From Algorimicrobium algoritergicola (GTDB lineage: Bacteria; Bacteroidota; Bacteroidia; Flavobacteriales; Flavobacteriaceae), in contig NZ_VSKL01000004.1 of the NCBI RefSeq assembly GCF_008086165.1, forward strand, positions 186,001 through 250,000: a stretch of DNA of 64,000 nt, read 5' to 3'. Numbering within the stretch: position 1 is the first letter of the stretch; each line of letters opens with the position of its first letter. This document shows positions 1-9,673 of the stretch, piece by piece. The notes under the pieces are model-generated. The model saw only the letters and a list, made by a program, of their open reading frames with translations, made no database searches and was not told the DNA's origin. A program made the translations under genes and the position numbers.

Positions 1-165
1 ATCAAAATTTTGATATTTTGTTTTGAAATCAATTTGTGAGAGATTGTCATTACCATCAATAGTTAGATAGGTTTTTTCTAATTCACCTTCCAAACGCACA
101 TTTAAATTGGGCTGTAAAAATTTATTTAAATAGGAGGCTTTTAAATTTAAAATGTTTTTTAACAT
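1..165 (-). pseudogene. Truncated duplicate of the AsmA-like gene, running off the left edge
   Basis: On the minus strand a frame opens with ATG at 163-165. From about base 141 down to base 1 it encodes a segment nearly identical to residues about 404-450 of the intact AsmA-like protein at 1538-3097, including the stretch KASYLNKFLQPNLNVRLEG. Bases 1-132 match 1748-1879 with one mismatch (C at 112, T at 1859), and weaker match continues to about 141. The long N-terminal part of the intact protein is missing, so this is a 5'-truncated copy, although its reading frame stays open to the window edge. The rest of the gap, 166-355, holds only short inverted repeats (AGACAC at 208-213 with GTGTCT at 223-228; palindrome CTCGCGAG at 233-240). 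I see no gene there. Confidence 0.75.
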
Positions 166-355
166 AATGTAAAAATTTATAAAATTATATTTGCCGTGGA
201 CATTTTAAGACACTCACGGTTTGTGTCTATTGCTCGCGAGAGAATACTTTAAAATAATTGAATTCAAATTTCCATTAGCATTTAATTAATTCCTTTTAAA
301 TTAAGCTAGCGCTTACTTACCAATTTTTATTTATACTACCATTAGAAAGTAATCA

Positions 356-1465
356 CTAATTCAATACTGATTTTTTGTTAAAAGGTTTTGAACTTTGCTG
401 CGTCGATTCTTCAAGGATATTCTTCAAATCTTCCATGCTAATATCAACTGCTATAATAACACCATTTTCATCAAATAAAACATTGGAAGGTAAAAACGTA
501 ATGTTATAACTCGCTCCAATTTTACTCATCATACCATCAAGTTCAACAACGTTATCCCATTCTAACTTATCGTCTTCCAATGCAGAAATCCATTTTTCAT
601 AATTCGTATCGAAAGAAACACCTAACACTTTAAAATTTTTATCTTGATAGGATTTATAAATATCAGATAATACAACATTTTGCTTTCTACAAGGCGCACA
701 CCAACTTGCCCAGAAGTCTATTAACAACATGGATCCCCTATAATCAGTAGTGTTAATTGTTATAGCATCCTTATTTGGCAATTTAAAATCAATAATAGTA
801 TTACCTACATGTATTTCCCTTAAAGGCTCAATGATTCTGCGGATATATTCCATACTAAATTTGGATGGATTCAAACTATCTAAATTTTTATATAAAATTT
901 TTACTTGTTTAATATCTATAGTAGAATCATTTACAAATTCACTAACTAAATCTGCACTATAATGATGTTTAGGATATAGTTTTGTAATACTGTCAATTTT
1001 TAAAAACAGCTTAGACCGCCATTCTTTTGTATCCGAATACTTCGTTTTAAATACTTCGAAATCGGTTTGCATTAAATTTGTTTTTGTACCACTAATGTCA
1101 TTTACTTTAATAAAATTAACATCGTAGCCTTTATATTCCCTTTGATCCACATTAATATCCATATCTATTGAAGTGTTTTCCAAATAAAAAGGTGCATCCA
1201 TTGATGAAATAGGTCCGAAAGTTAAATTTGCTGCAATAGGATATTCAGCTTTACCTTTAAAGTAAAAGGTTTTACTGGTCACTAATGAGCTATCACTTTT
1301 ACTGCCGTATTTTAAATAGATATAACCAGGTAAATCGTTATTGACTGTTCCTTTTAATTCAAAGAAATCTTGTTTTTCATTGCTTTTACAACTAGAAACC
1401 ATGAATCCAATTATGATTCCTAATGAATATAGGAAGGTGGTTTTAATTTTTGGGGATATTTTCAT
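356..1465 (-). CDS. TlpA/ResA-like thiol-disulfide lipoprotein with DUF4369-type N-terminus
   Basis: This 369-residue protein is probably an envelope thiol-disulfide oxidoreductase anchored by lipid. It starts with a signal peptide ending in a lipobox (VSSC, Cys26). Residues about 35-120 are beta-rich and resemble the DUF4369 domain that precedes thioredoxin domains in many Bacteroidota lipoproteins. A helical linker follows, then a thioredoxin/AhpC-TSA fold from about residue 220. The redox motif WCAPC (Cys256 and Cys259) and the cis-proline region (TFLPS, Pro326) are intact, so it should be redox active. It lies 72 bases downstream of the AsmA-like gene on the same strand. The substrate is unknown. 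Compare the relative at 31632, which has lost the cysteines. Confidence 0.85.
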   Translation of the reverse strand: MKISPKIKTTFLYSLGIIIGFMVSSCKSNEKQDFFELKGTVNNDLPGYIYLKYGSKSDSSLVTSKTFYFKGKAEYPIAANLTFGPISSMDAPFYLENTSIDMDINVDQREYKGYDVNFIKVNDISGTKTNLMQTDFEVFKTKYSDTKEWRSKLFLKIDSITKLYPKHHYSADLVSEFVNDSTIDIKQVKILYKNLDSLNPSKFSMEYIRRIIEPLREIHVGNTIIDFKLPNKDAITINTTDYRGSMLLIDFWASWCAPCRKQNVVLSDIYKSYQDKNFKVLGVSFDTNYEKWISALEDDKLEWDNVVELDGMMSKIGASYNITFLPSNVLFDENGVIIAVDISMEDLKNILEESTQQSSKPFNKKSVLN

Positions 1466-1537
1466 AGGTCTTGTCTAAGGTTAGTTTTTTGAGTATTTTA
1501 ATCTATAGATTTAATAAGTTAATTCTTATTTGGAAAA

Positions 1538-3097
1538 TTATTCAAACGTCATAGCTTTGAGTAAACCAGCTCGTGTATTAATCCAGATATAATTGAAAAC
1601 CGATTGGTTTTTGTTTCTTTCTATTCCTTGTTTGGTAACTTCTTTAAATTGAGATTCGCGTTTATTACTGTTTTTGGAAACAAAAATGTTTACCACATCT
1701 GATAAAAATTTATTCTTTTCTTTACCACCTTCTCGCAGTACAACCACATCAAAATTTTGATATTTTGTTTTGAAATCAATTTGTGAGAGATTGTCATTAC
1801 CATCAATAGTTAGATAGGTTTTTTCTAATTCACCTTCCAAACGCACATTTAAATTGGGTTGTAAAAATTTATTTAAATACGATGCTTTCAATAAATCTAT
1901 TTCTGCCTGGAATAGGAATCTATCTTGAATATCATTCACATCAAACTCCCAATTGGCATGCAATGGTGCATGATCCATAAATTGGGTTTTAATATCCAAT
2001 GTTGTTTTTGTTGGTGACACATAGGTGTTACTCACATTTTTTATTGTGGCTTGAAAATCATTAAAATTAACAGTTCCGGCTTGACGGTCTGCTTTTACTT
2101 TTTCGGAATAACTAATTTTGGTGTCAGCAATTTTGACCTCATCTATGGCTAAATCAAACTTTAAATCTCGTAGCATTTTGCTGTAAAGTGGTTTGATGCT
2201 CATATCATCAGCTACCAATTTATCACGATATATGTCTGCATCAATTTCCGAAATTAACACCTGTGGACTTTTAATTTGAAGAATAGAATCCTGACGAAAA
2301 CCATAATTAAAATCCTTTAGTTGAAGTGATTTTATGGTTACATCATAATGATCTCGTTCTACTTTTATAACGCGAGACAATTCTTCTTTTGAATATTTTG
2401 TTTTTATTGAAACATCTTGCAAATTAATTTGTTCATTTTGAATACTAGATTTTCCTGCTCTTAAATCATCATATTCACCCATTCTAAAAAACAAACTATC
2501 AAAAATTAGATTTAAATTTTCATAAGCTATTGGGATTTTCTGATTTTTCGTTTTTTCGTCAAAACGAATATTTTCTAATGAAAACTGGGTGTTTTTAACT
2601 TGTAGCATTAAGGAATCTGTTGACACATCATTAATTTGGATGCTTCCGTTTTCTATATTAAAATCATCCAACTTCACGATTTTATTAAACGGTTTGTTAG
2701 ATTTGGGTTGGTATGCAGACTTTTGCACTTTAGGGTTGTGGTTATATAAAACATCTGGGCTATCTAATTCCAAATCGGAAATATGAATGGTATTATTCAT
2801 TACATAGTTCCAATAACCAACATCTTTTACCAATAACTGATTAAGTTTCAGCGTCATTAATGTATCATTGGTTGTTTCGCCTATTCTAGAAAATTTAAGT
2901 TTATTTACCTCCAAACTACCAGAAAAAATGTTCACACGTAAATCTGAATACGTGACCTTCATGGTTTTAGGAAGTTCGTTTTCAAGAAAACTTGTCAGTT
3001 TATTTTGTATAAACCACTGTGCAACAAATAATAATATTAAAAAACCAATAATTATTCCGAGTCCTATTTTTAACCACTTTTTTCCAGATTTGCCCAT
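1538..3097 (-). CDS. AsmA/DUF748-like membrane-anchored protein
   Basis: A 519-residue protein with one N-terminal transmembrane helix (residues about 10-28, rich in Ile, Leu and Phe after a KSGKKWLK basic stretch) and a long beta-rich periplasmic region. The organisation resembles AsmA/DUF748 family proteins, which span the periplasm and are linked to outer-membrane lipid homeostasis in other Gram-negatives. The family assignment rests on overall pattern (repeated short strands, phrases such as LDSPDVLYNHNPK and LKASYLNKFL), not on a catalytic motif. It is divergent from the glutamate-synthase-like gene at 3160, with 62 bases between them. Part of its C-terminal third is duplicated at 1-141. 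Confidence 0.6.
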   Translation of the reverse strand: MGKSGKKWLKIGLGIIIGFLILLFVAQWFIQNKLTSFLENELPKTMKVTYSDLRVNIFSGSLEVNKLKFSRIGETTNDTLMTLKLNQLLVKDVGYWNYVMNNTIHISDLELDSPDVLYNHNPKVQKSAYQPKSNKPFNKIVKLDDFNIENGSIQINDVSTDSLMLQVKNTQFSLENIRFDEKTKNQKIPIAYENLNLIFDSLFFRMGEYDDLRAGKSSIQNEQINLQDVSIKTKYSKEELSRVIKVERDHYDVTIKSLQLKDFNYGFRQDSILQIKSPQVLISEIDADIYRDKLVADDMSIKPLYSKMLRDLKFDLAIDEVKIADTKISYSEKVKADRQAGTVNFNDFQATIKNVSNTYVSPTKTTLDIKTQFMDHAPLHANWEFDVNDIQDRFLFQAEIDLLKASYLNKFLQPNLNVRLEGELEKTYLTIDGNDNLSQIDFKTKYQNFDVVVLREGGKEKNKFLSDVVNIFVSKNSNKRESQFKEVTKQGIERNKNQSVFNYIWINTRAGLLKAMTFE

Positions 3098-3159
3098 TTT
3101 ATAAAGATATCTAATTTTTCAGATTATTTTTAAATATCTTTACGTAAAAATTTTACTCT

Positions 3160-4719
3160 ATGAATGCTTTCCTTGATTTTTTAGGCGACATATCTTGGTG
3201 GATGTGGATACTAATCGCTTTAGTTTTAGTTGCAATTCGCGATGTATTTTTTCAGAAACACCACACAATAAGTCATAATTTTCCTATTGTAGGTCATTTT
3301 AGATATATTCTGGAAAAAATTGGCCCCGAATTAAGACAATATTTAGTTGCCAATAACCGAGAGGAACTTCCTTTTAACCGTATTGAACGTGGCTGGATTT
3401 ATGCCTCTGCAAAGCACGAAAACAATTACGAAGGCTTTGGAACTGATAGAGATATTTATGCACATCAGCATATTTTTATTAATAATGCCATGATGCCTTT
3501 TAAACTTCCCGAAAATCATCCGCACCTAGCAGATCCTACATTTTTACCTTGCGCCAAGGTTATGGGACTTCATAACAACCGAAGAAAACCGTTTAGACCA
3601 GCATCTATTATTAATGTGAGTGCCATGAGTTTTGGTTCGTTATCAGCCAAAGCGGTGGAATCTATGAACAAAGGTGTAAAAATTGCTAACGCCTATCACA
3701 ATACTGGTGAAGGTGGTTTATCTCCATACCATTCGCATGGTGGTGATGTTGTGTTTCACTTTGGAACCGGATATTTTGGTGTCCGAAGTGATGATGGTAC
3801 TTTTTCTATGGAAAAATTAATTGCTTTAGTGGATAATAATCCATTTGTAAAAGCTATTGAAATAAAACTATCACAAGGTGCTAAACCTGGGAAAGGCGGT
3901 GTTTTACCAGGCGCTAAAATTACACAAGAAATATCAGATATAAGACATGTACCTTTAGGCAAAGATGTCCTATCTCCTCCTAACCATTCTGCGTTTTCAA
4001 ATGTACCAGAAATGATGGTTTTTATAGAACAAATTGCAGAAGCAACGGGATTACCTGTTGGTATAAAAGCGGCCATTGGTAAATTAGAGCAATGGGAAGA
4101 ATTGGCAGACATTATGGTTAAAACTGGCAAAGGCCCAGATTTTATAACTGTAGATGGTGGCGAAGGTGGAACAGGTGCTGCGCCTCCAAGTTTTGCCGAT
4201 CATGTTTCTTTACCTTGGGTTTTTGGTTTTAGTGACTTATATAAAGTATTTAAAAACAGAAACTTAACTGAACGCATTGTTTTTGTTGGTAGTGGAAAGT
4301 TAGGTTTTCCAGCCAAAGCAGCTATGGCTTTTGCTATGGGAGCCGACTGTATAAATGTAGCACGTGAAGCCATGATGAGTATTGGCTGTATTCAGGCGCA
4401 AATTTGCCATACCAATCGTTGTCCAAGTGGTGTTGCTACACAGAGCAAATGGTTGCAAAGCGGTATTGATCCTACCTTAAAGTCTGAAAGGTTAGGACAA
4501 TATTTTAAAACCTTTAGAAAAGAATTTATTGAAATTACACATGCTGCTGGATATGAACATCCTTGTCAGTTTAAAATGAGTGATGTGGCTGTAAATGTGG
4601 ACGACCAAACGTTAACTAAAGAATTAGACAGAACGTATATGTACAACAAAACTGTTGTTCCTTTTACTAGCGTTCAAGACTTGAAAGATTGTCAGTATTT
4701 AGGAGGTTCTAAAGCCTAA
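3160..4719 (+). CDS. FMN-binding glutamate synthase family protein, membrane anchored
   Basis: This 519-residue protein has an N-terminal membrane helix (residues about 12-28) followed by a glutamate synthase central/FMN barrel domain. Features seen are the GEGGLSPYH segment, VDGGEGGTGAAP near the middle, and a three-cysteine Fe-S motif CxxxxxCxxxxC (Cys410, Cys416, Cys421, in the context CHTNRCPSG). In true GOGAT large subunits this domain forms glutamate from 2-oxoglutarate and ammonia. Here the glutaminase and GXGXG domains are absent, so it belongs to the stand-alone FMN-binding family, whose substrate is not settled. Its end overlaps the convergent LytTR gene by 4 bases. Confidence 0.85.
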   Translation: MNAFLDFLGDISWWMWILIALVLVAIRDVFFQKHHTISHNFPIVGHFRYILEKIGPELRQYLVANNREELPFNRIERGWIYASAKHENNYEGFGTDRDIYAHQHIFINNAMMPFKLPENHPHLADPTFLPCAKVMGLHNNRRKPFRPASIINVSAMSFGSLSAKAVESMNKGVKIANAYHNTGEGGLSPYHSHGGDVVFHFGTGYFGVRSDDGTFSMEKLIALVDNNPFVKAIEIKLSQGAKPGKGGVLPGAKITQEISDIRHVPLGKDVLSPPNHSAFSNVPEMMVFIEQIAEATGLPVGIKAAIGKLEQWEELADIMVKTGKGPDFITVDGGEGGTGAAPPSFADHVSLPWVFGFSDLYKVFKNRNLTERIVFVGSGKLGFPAKAAMAFAMGADCINVAREAMMSIGCIQAQICHTNRCPSGVATQSKWLQSGIDPTLKSERLGQYFKTFRKEFIEITHAAGYEHPCQFKMSDVAVNVDDQTLTKELDRTYMYNKTVVPFTSVQDLKDCQYLGGSKA

Positions 4720-5456
4720 TTAAATAAATTTAGAAAAGCTTTTTTGTTTGTTTTAGATATGGGTACTCGGTATTCATTGTCTAAAACAACATAGCCTTCG
4801 TTTTCAAAATGACGTACTTTTTCTAAATTTATAATATGCGATTTATGACATTTAAAAAAATTAGCGCTTAATAATTTTTCAAACTTTCCTAAATTGTAAG
4901 AGCTTGTTATGGTTACACCATTTGTAATATGAATTTTGGTATAACCTTCATAACCTTCTAAATGAAGAACCTCATCTTGAGGTATAAAGGAAATCCCTTT
5001 TTGAGTTGGAATAATGACTTTATTATTTTTAGAAATATTCTCTTCTAAAAGGTTCACTAATTTTAAATTACTAGCACTTTCATTCTTCAATTTAATAACA
5101 TCCAGCGCTTTATTGATGGCAATAACCAGATCGTCATTATCTATAGGTTTCAACACATAATCAATTGCCGATTTTTTAAAAGCTTCAATAGCATACTCAC
5201 TATACGCCGTAACAAAAATGACTTGAAAATTAACATCTGTAAGTTTTGAAAGTAATTCAAAGCCATTTATTCTTGGCATTTGAATATCTAAAAACAGAAT
5301 ATGAACCTCTTGTTTTTCTAATGCAACAATAGCATCTTCAGGTTTCTGATAAGCGCCTAGGATTTGAATTTCTGGAAACAAATTTTCAATCTTTTTCTGT
5401 AACCCTTTGAGATTGGAAATTTCATCATCGACTAATATGGCTGTTATGTTTTTCAT
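4716..5456 (-). CDS. LytTR-family response regulator
   Basis: A 246-residue two-component regulator. The receiver domain occupies residues 1 to about 120, with acidic pocket residues Asp10 and Asp11 (LVDDE), the phosphoacceptor Asp57 (FLDIQMP), and the Thr and Lys of VTAYSEYA and YVLKPI. The C-terminal LytTR DNA-binding domain (about 150-246) includes FKCHKSHIIN and the typical RVPISK ending. Its ATG overlaps the stop of the sensor kinase by 4 bases, so the two are probably translationally coupled and form one signalling pair. The target genes are unknown. The lipoprotein operon upstream (8494-10723) is a neighbour but only a guess as a target. Confidence 0.92.
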   Translation of the reverse strand: MKNITAILVDDEISNLKGLQKKIENLFPEIQILGAYQKPEDAIVALEKQEVHILFLDIQMPRINGFELLSKLTDVNFQVIFVTAYSEYAIEAFKKSAIDYVLKPIDNDDLVIAINKALDVIKLKNESASNLKLVNLLEENISKNNKVIIPTQKGISFIPQDEVLHLEGYEGYTKIHITNGVTITSSYNLGKFEKLLSANFFKCHKSHIINLEKVRHFENEGYVVLDNEYRVPISKTNKKAFLNLFN

Positions 5457-8398
5457 TTTTGTTTTTTAGTAATTATAAACACAGATTTGTTGCCTTTGTC
5501 TACCCTATTTGGATTTAACTCTTCCGCTTTATAATCTATTTCCCATTTTTCAGAATAATTTAAAAAATGCAATCTATCATGCAACACATTAGACGATTTT
5601 ACGTCATCACTTTGTCTGTTATTGGTATTTGCAAAACCTACACCATCATCTATTATTTCTACTTTAAAGGTGTGTTCATCTATGTATATAAAATTTAAGG
5701 TAACTAAACCATTATCCATTTTGTTAAATACACCATGGTTTACGGCATTTTCAACTATAGGCTGCAATAGCATGGTTGGAATTTTGGTGTGCTTTGTAAC
5801 CAAATTAGGATCTACATTAAGCACAAAGTTTAATTTCTCTTTAAAGCGAAGTTTCTCAATTTCTAAATAGTTTTGAAGCAAGCTAACTTCTGTTTCTAAT
5901 GAAATTTCGTTTTCTTTTGAAAGCTCAAAAAATTGCCGAATGAGCTTGGAAAACTTCACTAAATACAACTCGGAAGTTTCAAAATTATTTTCTCCTATAT
6001 AATACTGAATCGCTGAAAGGGAATTGAATACAAAATGCGGATTCATTTGAGAACGTAAGGCTTTTAGCTGTAATTCAGATAAACGCTTATCCTCAAAAAT
6101 TTTCTGATGCTTTTTAAATTGGGCGCGTTTTACAAAATACCTTGATATTAAAACGATGATACTAATAGCTAGTAACACCATGAAAGCTTTATACCAAAAT
6201 TTCTGCCACCACAAGGGCTTAATAATAAAGCTTACTTGATCAGTAAACCCTTGAGTCTCTATGAAAAGCGTGTAGCTGTCTGGTTGAAGGTCATTAAAAT
6301 TCAGGTTATTAGTGGATGTTTGGGTCCAATCCTGATATATGGGTTCTAGTTTGTAATTAAAGGATAAATTCGTCTGCCTTTCAGAATAATCTATATTAGA
6401 GATTTTAAAGTTTATACTACTATTGTCTTCATACTGAAACACCGAATTACGCGTTGTAATGGGTTGATTATTAAATAGTGCTTCCTCAATATAAACATCT
6501 AATAATTGTGGAGTGTGCTTTTGATTTTTTGGTAAAATAGCGATTCCGTTATTGGTACCTATCATAAGTTTCTCTTCATGAACGAGTATATTGTTTACAC
6601 TATTAGATGGCAATCCGTTGTCTTTATCTAATAGCATTTGAAAAACGAACGTATCATTTTCTTTTGTGTATTTTAATACACCAGACTCGGTTGCTAACCA
6701 AATGGTATTGTTTTCTAAATAGGCATTATTTACAATTAGAAATTCGGATTTAGGTAACTGCTTAATGGTTTTTAAATCTGTAATATAAGTGCCAAATCCG
6801 TCAGTATTTAACAAAATCTCTGTGTCTGAAATTTTAGTAATACTTAATATGGATTGATTAAATTCTTTGTTATCAAATTGAATTGAAGAAATCACCTCTT
6901 CTTTAAATTCCTTTAAACCACTTGATGTGGCTACTAAAAACCTATCATTGAATATTAACAATTCATTAATCCCACTTTGTAGATATTCGTTCTCAATACT
7001 AAATTTTTCAGGGTTAATTTTATTGATTCCTACGGAGAATTGCCCAAACAAATAATCATTGTAATAAACAAGCTGACGTGCCTTGTCATTCATTAAATAA
7101 ATACGGTCTTGAACATCAATATCTATAATCGCATTATTTTTTCCCATTTTAATATGACGTTTAGACATGTAAAATTCAGTGTCTAATTCCTCTACATAAG
7201 TGGCCTTAAATAGATATTCGTCTTCGTCTATAAATGGCAAAAATTCATTTTTAGACTGGTTAAACTTATAAAAACCCTTATTAAAAACATTAGCAATAAT
7301 TTTATCATTTACCTTCCCGATATTATTTATTTTCTCGCCGGTTAAACAATATTTTATATTTTGTTTTTCTATTGGTAAGTGGTAAACTCCATCTGTAAAA
7401 GTGCTTATCCAGATAGATCCTGTTTTGTCTATAAGCGCAAAATGGGCTTTTAAATGTTCAGGTATATAGTACGTGTTTCTAATGTGAAAATTTTCATCCA
7501 AAACACCAACAAATCCGTTTCCAGAGATCTGGATTTTATTGTTTACTATATTTATTCTTACGTGTTTAGATTGCTCTAATGCTAGTTCATCCTTAAAATT
7601 CCGATTATGTAATTTTAAAGTATTCAAATTAAGAATAGAATATTGCTTATCATTTACCCAATAAAACAGACTGTCTGTAATTTGACCCCTTTTATGAATT
7701 CTATTCAAGACATCTTTAAAACCATAGCTTTTAATGGTTTTATTGTTTTTATCTTGAACAAAAACAGAGTCCAATAATTCTGTCGTTTTAAAACTAGAAA
7801 TAGTAGGATGGTCAATAAAGCTATTTGCAGCAATAGAGTCTCCTAATCGATACTTGATTAAAAGCTTCCACTTTTCATTTTTTAAAACATGAAATGTATT
7901 AGAACTCGTTAAGAACATTTTATTTCCGACTTGACTTGAATAAATAGGATTAAAAATTTCGCCTTTTAGCTCACTTTCAAAAGCATGAACACTATCATTT
8001 TCAATATATCCTAATTTGGATGATTTAGAGAGGTACCATAATTTTCCATCTGGAGTGGGAAAAACTTCCCAAACATCGTTAGTTGCAAGCCCATCTTTGG
8101 TGGTAAATATTTTCATGGTATTACCATTATACTTAACCAAACCTTTATCTGTAGCAATCCATAAAAACCCTTTTTCGTCTTGGGCTATTTTATAGATATG
8201 GTTACTTGGTAAGCCGTCTTTTGTAGAGTAATTGGTGAACTGTTGCGCGTATGCAAATGCATTTAGGAAAAGAAATACATATAAAAAATAAGCATGCTGT
8301 ATGCTGTGCTCCTGTTTTTTAAAAACATAATATGAAATAGAAAAAAAACGCCATACCAAAATGCATGTTATTCTGATATAGCGTTGTATTTGTTTCAA
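5453..8398 (-). CDS. Two-component regulator propeller (Reg_prop/Y_Y_Y) sensor histidine kinase
   Basis: A 981-residue membrane sensor. After an N-terminal hydrophobic signal (residues about 37-52, ending AYAQQ) comes a large periplasmic beta-propeller built from Reg_prop-type repeats (TKDGLPSN, GFLWIATDKGL). A Y_Y_Y immunoglobulin-like domain (about 640-720) and one transmembrane helix (about 735-752) follow. The cytoplasmic part has a LytS/YehU-type His_kinase domain with the phosphoacceptor His near residue 788 (QMNPHFVFN), an N-box (PIVENAVNHG) and a G-box (DDGVGF). It lacks the fused AraC regulator of hybrid kinases and instead pairs with the overlapping LytTR gene. The first 30 residues before the signal are unusually basic, so the true start may be somewhat later. 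A decayed relative lies at 12291-12392. Confidence 0.92.
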   Translation of the reverse strand: MKQIQRYIRITCILVWRFFSISYYVFKKQEHSIQHAYFLYVFLFLNAFAYAQQFTNYSTKDGLPSNHIYKIAQDEKGFLWIATDKGLVKYNGNTMKIFTTKDGLATNDVWEVFPTPDGKLWYLSKSSKLGYIENDSVHAFESELKGEIFNPIYSSQVGNKMFLTSSNTFHVLKNEKWKLLIKYRLGDSIAANSFIDHPTISSFKTTELLDSVFVQDKNNKTIKSYGFKDVLNRIHKRGQITDSLFYWVNDKQYSILNLNTLKLHNRNFKDELALEQSKHVRINIVNNKIQISGNGFVGVLDENFHIRNTYYIPEHLKAHFALIDKTGSIWISTFTDGVYHLPIEKQNIKYCLTGEKINNIGKVNDKIIANVFNKGFYKFNQSKNEFLPFIDEDEYLFKATYVEELDTEFYMSKRHIKMGKNNAIIDIDVQDRIYLMNDKARQLVYYNDYLFGQFSVGINKINPEKFSIENEYLQSGINELLIFNDRFLVATSSGLKEFKEEVISSIQFDNKEFNQSILSITKISDTEILLNTDGFGTYITDLKTIKQLPKSEFLIVNNAYLENNTIWLATESGVLKYTKENDTFVFQMLLDKDNGLPSNSVNNILVHEEKLMIGTNNGIAILPKNQKHTPQLLDVYIEEALFNNQPITTRNSVFQYEDNSSINFKISNIDYSERQTNLSFNYKLEPIYQDWTQTSTNNLNFNDLQPDSYTLFIETQGFTDQVSFIIKPLWWQKFWYKAFMVLLAISIIVLISRYFVKRAQFKKHQKIFEDKRLSELQLKALRSQMNPHFVFNSLSAIQYYIGENNFETSELYLVKFSKLIRQFFELSKENEISLETEVSLLQNYLEIEKLRFKEKLNFVLNVDPNLVTKHTKIPTMLLQPIVENAVNHGVFNKMDNGLVTLNFIYIDEHTFKVEIIDDGVGFANTNNRQSDDVKSSNVLHDRLHFLNYSEKWEIDYKAEELNPNRVDKGNKSVFIITKKQK

Positions 8399-8493
8399 TA
8401 TATTTAGTTTTAATTTACTTATTTCAAAAGTAAGTGTTTTTTACTTTAGCTGAAATAGTTTTGATGACGTTTGAGATCAATTTATTATATTAA

Positions 8494-9141
8494 CTAATCT
8501 AAAATTACACCAAAAGTTCCTTCGTAATGCCCTACTATGGTTTCTCCATTCTGATTCAGAAAAACATAATCTGCATTTACAGTACTTTCGGTAGGATTAT
8601 TATTATCAATATTAATAGCATTTATTGTAATGCTTGGTCCTTGTGTTCCTGGAAAATTAAAAACACCCACATTTTCATTTCCCATTCCAAATTCAACATT
8701 ACTAGTAATATAAACTGGCGATAAGGCATCAATTTGTGCATTTTCAATTATTACGGTATCTGTAATACTAGACACCACATACGTGTTTCCTGGAAGTGGT
8801 CCAGCCGCATCCAAAGACGGATTATCCGATACTTGGACATTTAAATACACCCAATTTGTGGTATTTAAAGAAAATAGATAATCGCCAGAAGAGCTATTTA
8901 CATTCGCATCATTATCAAACATTCTTCCATTGGAGAAGAAAAAGCTGTAACTATCTGGCATTCCATTGTTATCCACATCTCCATCATCTATTTCAAAATA
9001 CGCATTTGGCGTTGGGTAAAATACGTTGTTATGCGTAAAACCTTCTGTGGGCGTTATAGGATCCGTCTGCAAATCATCATTATTATCACAACTAAAAACT
9101 GTGAATATCAATAAAACTAAAAGTGTTTTTAAGTTTTTCAT
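8494..9141 (-). CDS. Lipoprotein of unknown function
   Basis: A 215-residue protein with a signal peptide and lipobox (FTVFSC, Cys18) followed by an acidic linker (DNNDD), as in exported Bacteroidota lipoproteins. The mature part is Asn/Asp-rich and beta-rich, with a VDNNGMPDSYSFFFSNG segment resembling a loop that could bind calcium. No family is recognised. It is the last gene of an apparent three-gene operon with the two lipoproteins upstream (16- and 66-base gaps). Confidence 0.75.
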   Translation of the reverse strand: MKNLKTLLVLLIFTVFSCDNNDDLQTDPITPTEGFTHNNVFYPTPNAYFEIDDGDVDNNGMPDSYSFFFSNGRMFDNDANVNSSSGDYLFSLNTTNWVYLNVQVSDNPSLDAAGPLPGNTYVVSSITDTVIIENAQIDALSPVYITSNVEFGMGNENVGVFNFPGTQGPSITINAINIDNNNPTESTVNADYVFLNQNGETIVGHYEGTFGVILD

Positions 9142-9157
9142 AATTTTAAATACTGTT

Positions 9158-9607
9158 TTATGGCGTTACATCATCAATTATGACACATAATTCTGCTTCA
9201 AAGCCATTATCCAAAAGAATATCGAACCTTAACTCATCTCCAACGGCACTTCCTGCTCTTTGGCAAGTAATAACTCCTGCATAATCCGCACCGTCTATTC
9301 GAATTTCTGGATTAGAATCTACAGCGCCTAAAGTAAGCGCTCTCGTTACGATAAAAGTTGTACCAGGATCGGTGGTGTAAAAAACTTCTACAACCGGTAT
9401 ACCTGGACCATCATTGTTAGGGAAATAATCTGTTTGTAATTCAGCTTCAGGAATTAATGTTTGTGTATTATTTATAAGCGCTGTTAAGCCCTGATAGTTA
9501 CAAACATTCTCATTTGGTGATGTAAGTGGGTCGCCATCGTCATTATCACAGTTAAAAATTGCTAATGCAAAAACTAGTAGGCATAGAGATTTGATTATTG
9601 TTTTCAT
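9158..9607 (-). CDS. Small lipoprotein of unknown function
   Basis: A 149-residue protein with a signal peptide and lipobox (AIFNC, Cys20), followed by the acidic run DNDDGD. The mature domain carries three more cysteines (in NVCNYQ, VITCQR and ELCVII), of which two could form a disulfide. The sequence is otherwise unfamiliar. It is the middle gene of the 10723-to-8494 operon. Confidence 0.7.
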   Translation of the reverse strand: MKTIIKSLCLLVFALAIFNCDNDDGDPLTSPNENVCNYQGLTALINNTQTLIPEAELQTDYFPNNDGPGIPVVEVFYTTDPGTTFIVTRALTLGAVDSNPEIRIDGADYAGVITCQRAGSAVGDELRFDILLDNGFEAELCVIIDDVTP

Positions 9608-9673
9608 AAATTTTAATTTTTGAGTTATTTTTGAGTTATTTTTAAGTTATTGTTATTTAATATCGTGTGTCAA

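Noticed and set aside
208-240. Short inverted repeats near the left edge as ends of an insertion sequence
   Set aside because: Only 6-8 base symmetry, no transposase frame, and no flanking target duplication.
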